From: Meconema thalassinum
Taxonomy: Eukaryota; Arthropoda; Insecta; Orthoptera; Tettigoniidae
Direction: 5' to 3'
Length of the DNA: 64,000 nucleotides
NCBI GenBank assembly: GCA_946902985.2
Contig: OX336388.2
Coordinates: 1,703,667,978-1,703,731,977 of the forward strand
The translations under genes and the position numbers were made by a program. Below are positions 1-12,019 of this stretch, in pieces; the first letter of the stretch is position 1, and each line of letters opens with the position of its first letter. The notes below the pieces were generated by a model, which worked only from the letters and a program-made list of their open reading frames with translations, did no database searches and was not told the DNA's origin.

Positions 1-2697
1 TGCCTAAGTAGCAACCTCACCACATCACTTTCCTCCTTCAAGCCATCCAGATATTTACACACTAATACCTGCCCTAAAAAGTATTCGGTCATGGTGGAGC
101 TTCCTTTAGGGTTATATTTACCACACACTACTCCCTCACGATGCTGCGACTGAATAACCTCATTCCAGAACTTTTCACAGAATTTCATTTTAAAATCATT
201 GATATCAGTAAACTTGTCTCTGTAGACAGCAAACCAATTCCTCGTTTCCCCCACAAACACTTGTTCTAAAATTTCAACTACCTGGCACCACTCAATACTA
301 CCATTTTCCAACCTCTCCCCGAATTTATTTTCTATAGTGTTCATGAACTCCATTGGGCACCCCTGTCGATTGCTTAACTTACCCAGTTCTACCTCCCTGT
401 GTGTGCTATTCACAAAAACTGGCCTATTCTGACTATTTTCTTGCCTGATCCTAGCTTTTAATTTTAACTCTAATTCTGTGATTTTCTCCTCAGCCTTCCT
501 CTCAATACTGTTGTAACGTTTTGGCTGCCCCTACTGTTGGGTGACAAATGTAATGGTTTCGCTAGCCCACACTGTTGGGAGAGAAATGTAACTGTTTACC
601 TTTGCCTAAGCTATGTTGTTTTAATGGGCGCCAAGACCTCAATGCAATGTTGAAATCTAAATTTGTATTTAACAACGTCTAGCTCTGGGAGAACACATTC
701 AAGACTCTATTCACTCAGATCGTGGTATGATTTGATCATTAACCCAACAAACAATTGTATCAGGAGAAGGAATTGGTCTATATCTAATGCTACCTACTGA
801 AAGCAAAGATTGCATTGTAAAAGAAATGAATTTATTATATAAAACAAGTATAGCAAAATTAATAATAATAAGTTTAACATTTAAATTGGAGCGTTGTGAT
901 TTGAATATTACCGATAGAAAATTACGTGAAAACGGAGTCTGATAAATTGATTTTACTCTTATTTCCAAGCTATGAAGTTACTGAATTATGAAATATAAAA
1001 CAAAGAAAAATGAGAGATTGCGTATTTCTGCGTCATTAGCGCTTACCCCTGGAAATTGCCAAAGCATTTCCCTCGTTCTTGACGATGCTGTGTGCTTCCC
1101 ACAGTCTCCTGGACGTCGCCATCTTCTTCGTTATATGTTGATATTCTGGTAGATTAGATAACTCTATGGTCCGTACATCGGACCCAAACTCTCGTAACCA
1201 AGTTTTACAAAAGTTCGTCGCTAACTCCACTGAACATCGGAGCGACACGCACTTGCGACCGTATCCATACTCCTCAAGTATTTCACAGATAGACCACGTT
1301 TCACGGCGCGTCGAACGATATATCCACACGCCGGCTCCCCTACCATGGTACCGACATCTAGCTTACGTCGTCCTCCTTGATTGGCTGCACCCTCCGCGCT
1401 AGATCCCCACTCCTTCCTCATTACACTCCGCGGGAGGGAGAAGTCGATTTCCGTTTCAACAATTCGCCTTTTCTAGACCTTGCGACCCAGCCTTGCGCAA
1501 TACTTCTCGACAGGAATCAGCTTGTACTTGAAATCCCAGTGAGTCATGTCTCTCAAATACCCTAACTGACAAAACTCCGTAAAATTCCGTAATCAGATAA
1601 TTTTCTATGATATCGTCGTTCGTAATAATTTGCTGGATAGCGTTTTCTAAGACATAGAAAACCTATCTGAATGCTAATAATTTTTATAAAATGCTCCGAA
1701 AATACCTTAATAATAATTATAATAAATTAATAATAATAATAAATTACCATGAAAAATTCTCTTGGATGAACAATTTGCCGCGTAAATAAATATAGAATGG
1801 CTTCCTACTGACTTATGCCAGTTGCATAAAACCCCTCGAAAAACACGTTACACTGTTTACTGTTAATTTAATGTTTCCTTCTGATTCTTCTACTTTATCA
1901 TATAGCTTTGCTTGTTTCTCCTCAATCTTGCTAATGCTCTCTCTATTACTCTCTCTTAAATTATTTACTTCTGCAACTATTTGTGAGTGGACTTTCTCAA
2001 TTCTACCCCCCAGCTGTTCCTTAACCTCTTTAGTAGCTACCTGAATTTTGTCAATTTCTCCCCCCAATTGCTTTTTGACCTGCTGTGTTTCCAGTTGCAC
2101 TAGTTCTTTTAAATTTTCAGCCTGTGTACTGATTCTAATTTCCAACTCCTCCTGTACTTTTCCTAATTTTCTGTCTACATCTGCAATAATCTCTTTAGCC
2201 TTTTCTTCCATCACCCCCCTGATCTCACCTCTAATCAGTTCGAATTCGTCACTCATTTCCCTACTGTTTTGTTCTAATTTAGCATTTAAAGTTTCAGTAC
2301 TCTCTCTATTTTCCTTACTGTTTTGTTCTAATCTGGTGTTTAAAGTTTCATTACTCTCTCTATTTTCCCTACTGTTTTGTTCTAATTTAGCATTTAAGGC
2401 ATCTGTACTTTCTTTATTTTCCCTACTGTTTTGTTCTAATTTAGCGTTGTTTTGTTCTAATTTTGCATTATTCTGTTCTAATTTTGCATTTAAGGCATCA
2501 CTACTAACTTTGTTCTGATACATGAACTCGAGAAGTAAAGTTTTTAATTCTGTTTGGCCGCCTACACTCCCTGTTTCAGTATCGGGATTTACCTCCGCTA
2601 CCCCGGTACTACCATCACTCGACATACTGCTCGTATCATCACTCTCCCGTTGATGACCACTACGTAACCTCATCTGTCTTTCTTTCTCATCCCCCAT
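1..2697 (-). pseudogene. gag of LTR copy B, split by a solo LTR and truncated
   Basis: Minus-strand gag starts at the ATG at 2697; the open frame extends upstream to 2769 only through a GTG. The N-terminal part (2697 down to 1857) is charged and holds a coiled coil made of iterated 17-residue units of the type LNAKLEQNSRENKEST. The second part (511 down to 1) carries the conserved gag body that precedes the N/G/R-rich tail in the complete copy. The two parts are separated by the LTR at 512-1852, so this gag cannot be translated intact. The coiled-coil repeat arrangement differs from that of the complete copy. Gag would form the particle shell in the cytoplasm; that role is inferred from the family. 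Confidence 0.85.
512..1852 (-). repeat. Solo LTR nested in gag of its own family
   Basis: This segment starts TGTAACG and ends CGTTACA, a perfect terminal inverted repeat. It is flanked on both sides by the 4-bp duplication CTGT (508-511 and 1853-1856). Removing it and one CTGT restores the continuous gag sequence seen at 30410-30420. It is therefore a solo LTR left by LTR-LTR recombination after an insertion. A TAA/AAT-rich microsatellite lies near 1706-1747. Its low-coordinate border carries an extra ~43-bp repeat of the LTR edge sequence compared with the other copies. Confidence 0.92.
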
Positions 2698-2810
2698 AAT
2701 GATATACACTGATACAGACAAATAACCCCCAAAATACAGGCACAGAAATATATACCCTTCTCCTTCCACAAATGTTATTAGGTTTTCAGCCCCAAGTTGT
2801 CGGCGACAAA

Positions 2811-4201
2811 TGAAACGTTTTGCAAGCCCCTAACTGTTGGGTGAGAAATGTAACTGTTTACCTTTGCCTAAGCTATGTTGTTTTAATGGGCGCCAAGACC
2901 TCAACCCAATGTTGAAATCTAAATTTGTATTTAACAACGTCTAGCTCTGGGAGAACACCTTCAAGAATCTATTCACTCAGATCGTGGTATGATTTGATCA
3001 TTAACCCAACAAACAATTGTATCAGGAGAAGGAATTGGTCTATATCTAATGCTACCTACTGAAAGCAAAGATTGCATTGTAAAAGAAATGAATTTATTAT
3101 ATAAAACAAGTATAGCAAAATTAATAATAATAATAAGTTTAAAATTTAAATTGGAGCGTTGCGATTTTAATATTACCGATAGAAAATTACGTGAAAACGG
3201 AGTCTGATAAATTATTGATTTTACTCTTATTTCCAAGCTATGAAGTTACTGAAATATGAAATGTAAAACAAAGAGAAATGAGAGATTGCGTATTTCTGCG
3301 TCATTTGCGCTTACCACTGGAAATTGCCAAAGCATTTCCCTCGTACTGGATGATGCTGTGAGCTTCCCACAGTCTCCTGGACGTCGCCATCTTCTTCGTT
3401 ATTTGATGAGATACTGGTAGATTAGATAATTCTATGGTCCGTACCTCGGACCCAAACACTCGTACAACCGCACTGGTTAAGTTTTACAAAAGTTAGTCCT
3501 CCAATCCACGGAACATCGGAGCGACTCCCGTGTACAACCGTACCCGTTAAGTTCTATACAGATAGTCTTCGTTCCACGGAACATCGGAGCCACTCGCACG
3601 CGCACCCATACTCGTCAAGTATTTCACAGATTGTCCACGTTCCACGGCTCGTCGAACGATATATGCACCCGTCGCATTCCTACTCTTCATCCGACTTGTA
3701 GCTTGTGTGGTCCTCACTGATTGGCTGACCCACCACGCGATCTTCCCCTCCTCCGGGTCATTACACTCGGCGCGGCGATGAAGAAGTCGATTTCCGTTCC
3801 AACTATTCGCCTTTCCTGGACGCTGCGACCCAGGATTGCGTCATGCTTTCCGACAAGATTAAGCGTGTACTTGAATTCCCAGTGAGTCACGTCTCTCGAT
3901 ATACCCTAACTGACGAAAACTCCGTAAAATTCCGCAATCATATAATTTTCTATGATATTGTCGTTCGTAATAATTTGCTTGATAGCGTTTTCTAAGACAT
4001 AGAAAACCTATCTGTATGCTTATAATTTTTATAAAATGCTCCGAAAATACCTTAATAATAATTATAATAAATTAATAATAATAATAATAAATTAACATGA
4101 AAAATTCTCTTGGCTGAACAATTTGCCGCGTAAATAAATATAGAATGGCTTCCTACTGACTTATGCCAGTTGCATAAAAACCCCTCGTAAAACACGTTAC
4201 A
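2811..4201 (-). repeat. 5' LTR of copy B
   Basis: Starts TGAAACG and ends CGTTACA on the + strand, like the LTRs at 23730-25043 and 31426-32736. It contains about three diverged ~68-bp units (around 3460-3690) that share the phrase GGAACATCGGAGC; the complete copy has about two. Such repeats sit where U3 regulatory sequence would be expected, but no promoter element was identified with confidence. Confidence 0.9.
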
Positions 4202-5584
4202 ATGTTAAACATTATGTGATATCAGAATTGTTAGTAAATTGGAGTTCTAAAATAACTTCACCAGGAGATGCTGGTTGGAAATAATTTCCCATTTTTTAAA
4301 TATCATTAATGTGCCATATTCAAATATTCTTAAACTGGTTTAATTTCTTCTTTGTTTACTGGGGACCCACACCCCCAACCAAATAAGTATTTTTGCTCAT
4401 GAATAGTTTATGGACAAGTATCAAAGCTCAACTGTCATTACAAACTCCTTAATCAATAAAGTCAACTTTGATTACACATTGTGTGGATGTTTATAAAGGA
4501 AGACTCATTCTTCGGATAAATACCAGTAACCACAGTTGGAGTGCAGTTCATCAGTATGTAAGTTGCCTTACATGGTTATATGCATCTTTATTTTTATAAA
4601 AAATATTGTAATATTATTTCTTCCCCCTCTGTATCCATTCTCTTTTCTTGAGTGATGCAGTGATTTCATTATTGATAATAAGTGTAATGTCCCAATTTCA
4701 TGATACAGAAGTACCGTACGGTAACAGTTGAGGTTATTGAGCTAATGATAAGAGAATTGGCAGCCATGGATAATGTCATAACAAACAATTTGATGATAGC
4801 AAATGATGCCAATTTTCCTGTTATATTGTACTGCCAGTTCGTGTTAGCAAACAGGGTGACCATGAAACATGAGTAGCTACAGTAAATGCGATCTTGATGC
4901 AACACAGCAATAAGAAAATTGCTTTAGCTTAATGAATGAGTGAGAATTATTACTGGTGCACTGAAATCTACACCTTATTCCTTGGCTGTAGTAAATTAGC
5001 GGAATTTAATGTTATCAGGGGAATATGGGATAAAAAAGCAACAGATGAGAAACACGCAAAGCTGCATGCGGGACAAATGTAAGAGTGCAGGAGATAGTAT
5101 CCTAAAGAATAGAACTTAGTTAAGTGCTATCAGTGGCCAGCAGTGTGTCACGTGCACTGACAATTAGGATTTTCCTGTAAAGTCTAGGGTAACTTCTCTG
5201 TACGATTAAAATAAGTATATACAAATAGCCATCATTAATGTTTTCTACTAACAGCTGTCATATAAGTCACATGTTCAAGACATTTTAATAGCAGTTAAAT
5301 TATTTGTAGGTTTCTTTGACATATTTTTTAATTCATGTTGTGTTTTCTATATCAGCCTATTAGGGAATTTCTGTAATTAATAATCACATGTATCAAATGA
5401 TGATTGCTTTAAATAATACTCTCACCCCAATATCAGGCAATCCGATATTTAGAAGACAGTATTTTGCAATAATTTTAAATTACAGTGTACTCCCATTTTT
5501 TTTTTTCATTTTTTATTTTTTTAGTAATTCTTACAGCAACTAATCATGATGCTACATAAAATAATCTCTTTATTGTTTAAGAAT

Positions 5585-5740
5585 TTGGTTGGTTGGCTCC
5601 TCAGTGTAGGGGCTGCGACAACGCGGTCATGTAGCCCCGTGTACTTTGGGTGTGTGTAGAATGTGTCTGATAACCGGTGTTAATTGTGATGGCTGTGTGT
5701 ATCTGTTTTTTAATTCAAATAAGTACTGCAACTTTGAATT
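5585..5740. repeat. Dispersed repeat shared with 38960-39090
   Basis: The phrase around 5628-5700 (AGCCCCGT, then TACTTTGGGTGTGTG, then a GATAACC-like run and GTGATGGCTGTGTGT) recurs at about 38993-39065 with modest divergence. It is probably part of a SINE or other dispersed repeat; the ends are not defined. Confidence 0.55.
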
Positions 5741-5899
5741 TTTCAAATAGTTCCTACTTTTGCTGCCAAATGCCACCGTCAACGACTACTAGGCCTAGTT
5801 CAGAACTTAGCTACTAGACACCACCGCAGTCGGCTCTTGGCAACGAACGTAGGAACCTAAGAGCGTTGTTTACATTCTTAACCTATACAATTTAGCTTC

Positions 5900-6047
5900 A
5901 CAGGTGTAATTAGTGGAAGGTTCTTTAACATGCCATAAATCTATGACATGGGACAGCCGGCTTTACTTCCCCTCCGAAGGAAGGCATACTGAGGAATGTT
6001 TAACGCTCTTAAAAAATCCGACGGCTCCGGCCGGTTTTGAACTCGTT

Positions 6048-6085
<38 letters not shown>

Positions 6086-6138
6086 ATCTTGGGCATAGAA
6101 GCTCAGCATGCTACCAACTACGCCACCGAAGCCGCTTT
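5900..6138 (-). mobile_element. tRNA-derived SINE with internal (ATG)n
   Basis: On the minus strand, reading from 6138, there is a tRNA-like head with an A-box-like TGGCGTAGTTGG and a B-box-like GAGTTCAAAAC, separated by an expanded ATG microsatellite (about 6049-6083). The rest of the repeat runs down to about 5900. It is a SINE, not a functional tRNA, because the anticodon arm region is replaced by the triplet repeat. Confidence 0.6.
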
Positions 6139-7468
6139 TAAGAATTTTAATGCAAAACTATGCATGTACACTAAATCATTGAGTTTGACAAGACTAAACT
6201 GTTTTTTTTGCGATGTAACTGTAGGTTCTGCTACCAGAATGCTGCATTCTTAAATACCAGCATGTTGCCACAGGTGGTATAGCACAGATTTCCTTTATCT
6301 TCGAACAGCCACACCCCAAGGTCGCTTTGTTAAGATAATGATGTTGGCATAATCCACACACCTCTTAGTCTAGTGTCTTGTACAATAAAATTATTTTTTA
6401 TTTCATTGGATCCGCCTTGTCAATACTATAAAATATATGACGTTTTTTTAATTATTTAACGTACCTGTTTCAGTGTTCAGCAATACCTTCTTCAGCGTTT
6501 AACATTAATATAATGGATGTCCTTGCATTAAAATTAATAATTACCAATAGCCAATATGGATCAAACTTGACTAGATCAATATGGTGAACATACATTTTAT
6601 ACTACAATGTGTTAGTGTTATAATTATTTTTTTGCATGTTCATAAAATACATTGCAATATTTTAACCAATAGTTTTGATTTTACTAGGCTTAACAAAAAT
6701 AACTGTGGGTAATTCGCGAAAGTTTATGCATTAATTACAGCAAATTATTGGGAGTGCACCATATTTCCTGGCTGTATACCATTAGCAATATCCCACCACA
6801 ACATCTCAGATGACAGGAAGAAGCAGTATGTGAATGGAAAATATTACACTCCTGCAAGGTTTCCCAATTCAGGTAGTCTAAAATGGTCTTCCCTCAAATT
6901 AACTGGTATCTAGGAACCCAATAAGGCAAAGTGTAAGGGGTGGAGCTTCTTCATCAGAAAAGAATGGCTGCATGTTTGGAACTCGGCACCAAATTAACCA
7001 CCAAGGTGTTACAGATAACCCAAAGAAGATTATGGACAATACTGAACCAACTTATGCAATGCCTTCATGTATAAATGGAGTCTCCAAAACTCTCCAGCCT
7101 GTTATTGTGGAGCTCAAAAACAGGCTGTGGGGAATACCTACTGAAGGTCTTCTCATCGAAAAAGTACCATGGATCACTTCAAGACCTCATTGATGGGACA
7201 CCCTCAGCTCTGACCTGGCTACTGTCACTAGGTGTCCATTTATTGTACAAGACTCAACGTTTTCCCAGAATGTATATTTTTTCTTTTCCTTACATATTTT
7301 TGTACGTATGCTCTGTGTATTCTTGTATTATAGTTAATTTATATACTTTTGGCAGTTGTTCTGCCATGCAATAAATTTTAAAAATTCAACAGATGAATAT
7401 CAGAATATTCCCGGTGGATGGGCATGGTTTAGTATTCATTACTGTTAATATGAATAATTTGTTTTCAG

Positions 7469-7781
7469 AAAGATGCATTAAGTCTCGATTTGGCTGCCAA
7501 AATATTGATGAGTGATGCACTGTCAGAAGGTAATGTGGACAAAGGTGATGAGAAGCTTCTCTGTTGTCATAAAAATGAAGGTGACAATAAAGGTTGCGAA
7601 CTTGCATGCAATCCTACAACACGGAAGTTGAAAACAAAAGTTCGTCGTTTGTATGATATTGCCAATGTACTAACATCATTAGGACTCATTTGCAAGATTC
7701 AGAGTCTTCAAAACAGCATAAGGAAACCAGCTTTCCGATACACTGGACCTCTTGTGGAACCAGTGATATTTATGGAAGAAA
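7469..7781 (+). CDS. E2F7/8: Atypical E2F transcription factor (E2F7/8-like), exon with second DNA-binding domain
   Basis: The exon is preceded by the acceptor TTGTTTTCAG and ends at a GTAAGT donor in phase 1. The translation carries the winged-helix signature of atypical E2Fs: SLDLAAKIL, then [20 protein letters not shown], then [10 protein letters not shown]. In E2F7/E2F8 this is the second of two tandem E2F domains, which bind E2F sites as repressors without a DP partner. An insertion of about 25 charged and Cys-containing residues separates the first helix from the [14 protein letters not shown] helix. The first E2F domain should be encoded upstream of the window. The reading frame runs on past the donor for only 12 codons before a stop that lies in the adjacent MITE. 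Assignment to the E2F7/8 class is strong; E2F7 versus E2F8 cannot be decided. Confidence 0.88.
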
Positions 7782-7812
7782 GTAAGTTTGGTTTTGATTT
7801 TATTGTACACTA

Positions 7813-8015
7813 TACTTAGGCATCATTACTTTTGACTTGGCGTTTAAGTGCTATGCTAGAGCTACCTGGCGGTCAGAAGTGAAACCTCTCTAATCAGCCA
7901 TTCATATCGATATAGCACATGGCGAACGAAACTCGATTTGTCATGATATCAATTATCAACTGGTTAGAGTGATTTCACTTCTGACCGCCAGGTCAAAAGT
8001 AATGATGTCCCAGTA
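7813..8015. mobile_element. Palindromic mariner-like MITE
   Basis: About 200-bp foldback. The ends are TACTTAGGCATCATTACTTT at the left and the complement of TACTGGGACATCATTACTTT at the right. The inner arms share TGGCGGTCAGAAGTGAAA. The left arm has a ~30-bp insertion after TTTTGACTT. It begins about 30 bp after the E2F splice donor. No coding capacity. Confidence 0.8.
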
Positions 8016-8106
8016 TAGCAATCTATACCCAAAAACAATTATTATTTTTATACTGGACTACTGTAATGCAGTAGTTAAAATCGTGAACTTTCATTGAATT
8101 TTTTCT

Positions 8107-8570
8107 ACCTTGAATATATTAGGATAATATAGGGAGGATACTAGCTGTACCCGGCATGCGTTGCAATGCCAATCAAAGAAAGTGTAGGCGTAACTTTGTT
8201 TGTTGATGTGCTTTAGGATACAAAATATTTCTTTCTTTTTTCCGTTAACTGCCTCTTAAGCTTTTGTAAAATGGATTTACTAATTCAAAAACATTCGTGG
8301 GAGTGTGCACAACAACTCACCAAAGTTTCATCGCAATCAGATGAATGGTATATGAACCCATACGGGACTTTGTTGAGATGATTTGCATGCCGTCACACAT
8401 TTTTTGAATCTACTCGTGCGCTACCTATTGTAATATGGTTTTACTAAGTCGGAAACCTGTGCACCGAGTGTACACAACTCACCAAAGTTTCAACTCAATC
8501 GTATGAATGGTATGTGAGCGTATACTGTAACTGTACAGGTTACAATAGTGCACTCCAACCCGCAACTCTG
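8107..8570. repeat. Dispersed repeat of the 'tagctgtacccggc' type
   Basis: Starts with an ACTAGCTGTACCCGGCATGC-like phrase common in arthropod retroelement tails. It contains two related ~150-bp segments, each with CAACTCACCAAAGTTTCA followed by a GAATGGTATRTGA phrase. It is probably the 3' end of an old non-LTR element; the family is not identified. Confidence 0.5.
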
Positions 8571-11112
8571 AGACTTGGGAACAAGTCGAGTTAGGCTATC
8601 GTGTTTCATATCATTTTATTTTATGTCCATCCTTCATCCCCATCATTTTAGCTTATAGGGTTTTAGTTAGTATATATTATGTATATTGAAAGGATTCCAT
8701 CTAGATACTTTTATTTTATTGTAAGAAAATTTCATCATATGTTCAAGCATTGTGTCTGCTGGTAACAAGGTTATGTGGCAAGACGGAAGTTCCAGTCCAA
8801 ATTTAGATTTCTGTGTATAGTGAGTGTCTAGGCCTGTTCTATTCTTTCTCTTGTTACAATGGGATACTAGCTTTGGTCTTCTCCGATCGGTTCTTTCTCC
8901 ATTTGACCGCGAAAGCGCAGCGCAGGACTTAGACGGCGGTGGAAAAGAATTCTGTGAGTGCTTCAGGGCTAAGGATTCCATGGCAAGGAAAAGAGTAGAT
9001 TGTTGTAGAAAAGTATGGCTTCTTAAAGCATGTAAAGGACAATCGCTCGTAAAAACCTGCTTCATACGCAGTACTACTCGCAACTGAACCCCAGTTCGTT
9101 CACTATATTATTAGCCAAACATTTGGAGATCTGTATATACTGTAATTGGCTTCTGTATGTAATATAATTGGCTGCAATATGCTACAAGAAAGGCAATCCT
9201 ACATTCACACACAAGTGTACGGCATTGCTCATCTGTTAACTTAATTATACTTACGCAGTACGACAAGCTGCTCAAGCAAATAATAGCACTCAAAGGAATT
9301 ACAAGGTACAATGTATAAACCAGTGCAATATTATAAAATCAACTCATTATTCCATTCCTGTAAGCATTGGGACAAGAGGTAGATCAATATCGACTATTGA
9401 CCAAACAAATAATCATCTCTGGACTTGAGCACAGATTATACGCACGAAGGACTGGGCAGAATGTGTAATGCTCCTACTGACCTAAAATACAGTCCACTTT
9501 CTCTAAGCTATTCTGAATCTGTCCTACATACCCGGATCCAGTCCGCTTCATGATTTGGTCATCTCCTGGCCAAGATCATCCCTCAGCAGTGAGGCTTTGC
9601 CCTTCGCTAAGGTCAGTGACAGAGGTCACATTGCAAGTTTATTTTCATGTATTTATTAGGGGTTCAAGACTATTTCATGTAATTAGTCTGGGTTGGAGGC
9701 CTTTGTTATCAATAGATTAGTGTTGAAATTGATCGAGAGATATTGTGACTCTTCTATGTGGCGGGGTTTTAGTTAGCAAGTGCGGCTTCACTTGGCTTGG
9801 TGTATCAGAAGTAAACGGTTGTGTTAAGAATTCATTCAGACTAGCCTAGTATATAGCTGATATGTAGTCTTAATGGTGATCGTGTAAGATCATCTCCTTG
9901 AGACAAAAACAATAACGATAATCGTTTTGGGCGATGTAGTGGTACCACTCATAACTTTGTATAGGTTATGGCAATGTGGTTATCAACTAGCAGTACAATA
10001 ACACCGTAAGTATCCAGTCATATATGTAAGACTACGATATAGTGTATATAATCAGTTTTGATGGACACGTGTATGAATTTAGGGTTATGTTGTATAAATT
10101 ATCTGTTCCAAATGCAATTGGAGAATCGGCTAGATACATACATCCGTGTAGGAATAGGATTCAATAACCGTCTGAACTTTGAAGCTGCACGAAATTATAA
10201 TCGAATAGAAAAACACCGCCATAGCCTTAGGTCAAATTCAGCAATACATGGACCACGTCTGAAACAGTCAAAGTGAAGTATTTAGGACAAACTTATCGGG
10301 CCGAGGTCCCTAAGTTATAGGCGATCTACAAGAGTCATCAGTTGCGTGAGTACATCGGTTTCCAACACCCATTTATTCCATCAAGGAGTCGCATGTCTTG
10401 TCAGTACCAGAGAAAAGGTATAGCCAGTGTGAATTGTTTGTGTGAGATGAGAATCCTTGTGAGTTCATATAGAATACAATTATTTCTTTTACAAACAACC
10501 ACAAAGTTATATTTAGAGTGACTGATGGTAGTTAGATGCCATGATAAGATCTGTTGTGCTAACCAGTGTGTTGAACACCCCACCACCTGATATAAGTATA
10601 ATATTCTCACTAGGAGAAAAGTTACTCTGTCTGTCCAAGTGGACAAGGTAAATTACAAATGCTCACCCAAGTGTGGCAAAGGAAAGTCACAAAGTTAGAA
10701 GACAAATTACAATACGGAACTTTGTTGAAATGATTCACGTGCTACTCTAACTTAATCTTGCAAACATAAAACGAAAGAATAACATTGTATTGTGTATTGG
10801 AACTTACCTTCCAAGAGGTCTGGCCCAGTTTTAGTGCAGATCATCGTCGCTACTTGACCTTGAAGAAACTTCATTGTTTTCCTGTTAAGCAGTGATCTGT
10901 TGTTCACTACCATCCATTGTTTAACAATTGCAGGAATTATTACAGGTCATATATTTTGACATTTTCGGTGAATAGACCCTGTAACTAAATTTCTCATATG
11001 TTCAGCTTACAAATGAATTGTAAATATTTCTTTGCATGTTAAAGATGGTACTGTATTAAGGGTTGACTTTTTATTACTTGTCGTGTATTAAATAAATTTT
11101 TTCTCTCTCCAG
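8571..11112. other. E2F intron, no recognisable feature
   Basis: Within the intron between the two E2F exons. Short open frames on both strands (for example 8667-9083 minus, 10058-10276 plus) have no recognisable motif, no splice context and no codon signal that I can defend. The interval ends in the pyrimidine-rich acceptor TTCTCTCTCCAG at 11101-11112. Confidence 0.5.
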
Positions 11113-11295
11113 AATTCAAGTTGTGCCAAATGTCTCGTCATTCATTGCTTCGAAGCAGTGGTCCATTATATGATGCTGACTTGAAAGTTATCCCATATGA
11201 GGAATATTTTCCTGAAAATGGTGTGGACAGTGGAGTTATTCTGGTGTCATCTAATCCAAAACGCAAGAGAAAGACAAGTTCTGTCAGCAACACAG
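11113..11295 (+). CDS. E2F7/8: Atypical E2F (E2F7/8-like), next exon
   Basis: Preceded by the acceptor TTCTCTCTCCAG. The first two bases complete the codon left open by the exon ending at 7781 (phase 1 to phase 1). The peptide contains KLCQMSRHSLLRS, comparable to the short basic RHPSL-type segment that follows the second E2F domain in E2F7/8, and later a basic NPKRKRKTSS stretch that could act as a nuclear localisation signal. The proposed donor is CAG|GTTGGC, which is weak, so the exact 3' end is less certain than the start. The next exon would be expected in phase 1. Confidence 0.7.
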
Positions 11296-11813
11296 GTTGG
11301 CTTTTTTGCTTACATATTGTGTTTGGCATTGTCAAATATATACTAGCTACTGTGCTTGGTGATGCCAAGCATAGAAAGATGCTGTACATCTCAAGCATTA
11401 GTTCATGGTGTGTATTCATTTAACCACTAATTAAATTTTAAATGTAGTTCTGCTTGTCTCTGGTGCTTCTCAAGTGGAGGATTTACTTTCTAAACCTAGT
11501 TCAACAGTACAGTACAATAAAATGGCATAGAATGCAGTGGTTTAGTATACTGAGATTACAGTATACATTATACAACTCATCAAGGACCTAGTCACACAAT
11601 TACTTTCCTTAAAGTATTTGTTTTGAAGTACTGGAGTAATAATGATGCCATATTTCACATTGTTTTGCTCATATCTTTCATAAGAAATTATTAATTTATA
11701 TTTATTAATCAGTTAATTAATTAACTTAAGGAAATATTCAGTTGTTGAAAACAGAATCACTCTCTGTAGAACAGAATAAAAAATATTTTTTAAATGTTTG
11801 TGAGAGCCAATTA

Positions 11814-12019
11814 TACACTTGAGGCGCAAAGAAAGTGGAACGCTATGTAAAAGTACATCATTTAATTAATGTCCCCCCAATAGAAAGTAAAGTTTTTTAA
11901 GGTGGTTTTCAAAACACACTAGTGATAAAACTATCTTTAAGTCTTCAATAATATGTATTTGTGTTTGTAATTAATTCGGTATTTACTTCAGTGTTCCACT
12001 TTTTTTGCACCCCAATGTA
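11814..12019. mobile_element. 206-bp MITE, mariner-like
   Basis: Imperfect terminal inverted repeats: TACACTTGAGGCGCAAAG at the left against TACATTGGGGTGCAAAAA read from the right end, both followed by an AAGTGGAAC phrase. TA dinucleotides lie at both borders. Non-coding. Confidence 0.75.

Larger units (their letters stand above)
1..4201 (-). mobile_element. Ty3/gypsy-like LTR retrotransposon, copy B (truncated by window edge)
   Basis: The element reads right to left. Its 5' LTR is at 2811-4201, followed by a short leader and gag, which runs off the left edge of the window. The sequence closely matches the complete copy at 23730-32736. A solo LTR of the same family (512-1852) is inserted in gag. 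No pol is visible because the window ends first. The element lies antisense to the E2F gene. Its LTR is longer (1391 bp) than those of the complete copy (about 1311-1314 bp) because of extra internal repeats. Confidence 0.9.
4202..7468. other. Intron or flank upstream of the E2F exon
   Basis: AT-rich sequence with no convincing coding region apart from the repeats listed separately. A stretch at about 6780-7380 has short broken reading frames (for example 6972-7193) that could be an eroded retroelement or processed sequence, but I do not recognise it. Earlier exons of the E2F gene (first DNA-binding domain) were not found here and are presumably to the left of the window. Confidence 0.4.

Noticed and set aside
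711..968. ~85-codon frame repeated in every LTR (also 2973-3236, 23892-24152, 31588-31848)
   Set aside because: It recurs because the LTRs are near-identical; it has no domain, and indels between copies change it freely. No sign of selection for a protein.
2048..2518. Ser/Phe/Leu-rich frame opposite gag (also 30609-31133)
   Set aside because: Antisense shadow of the coiled-coil repeats, open because the opposite strand is repetitive.
5913..6098. Short frame ending in a Met run
   Set aside because: Translation of an (ATG)n microsatellite inside a SINE.
6972..7374. Upstream E2F exon or host gene
   Set aside because: Overlapping frames in two phases with no E2F motif and no convincing splice sites.
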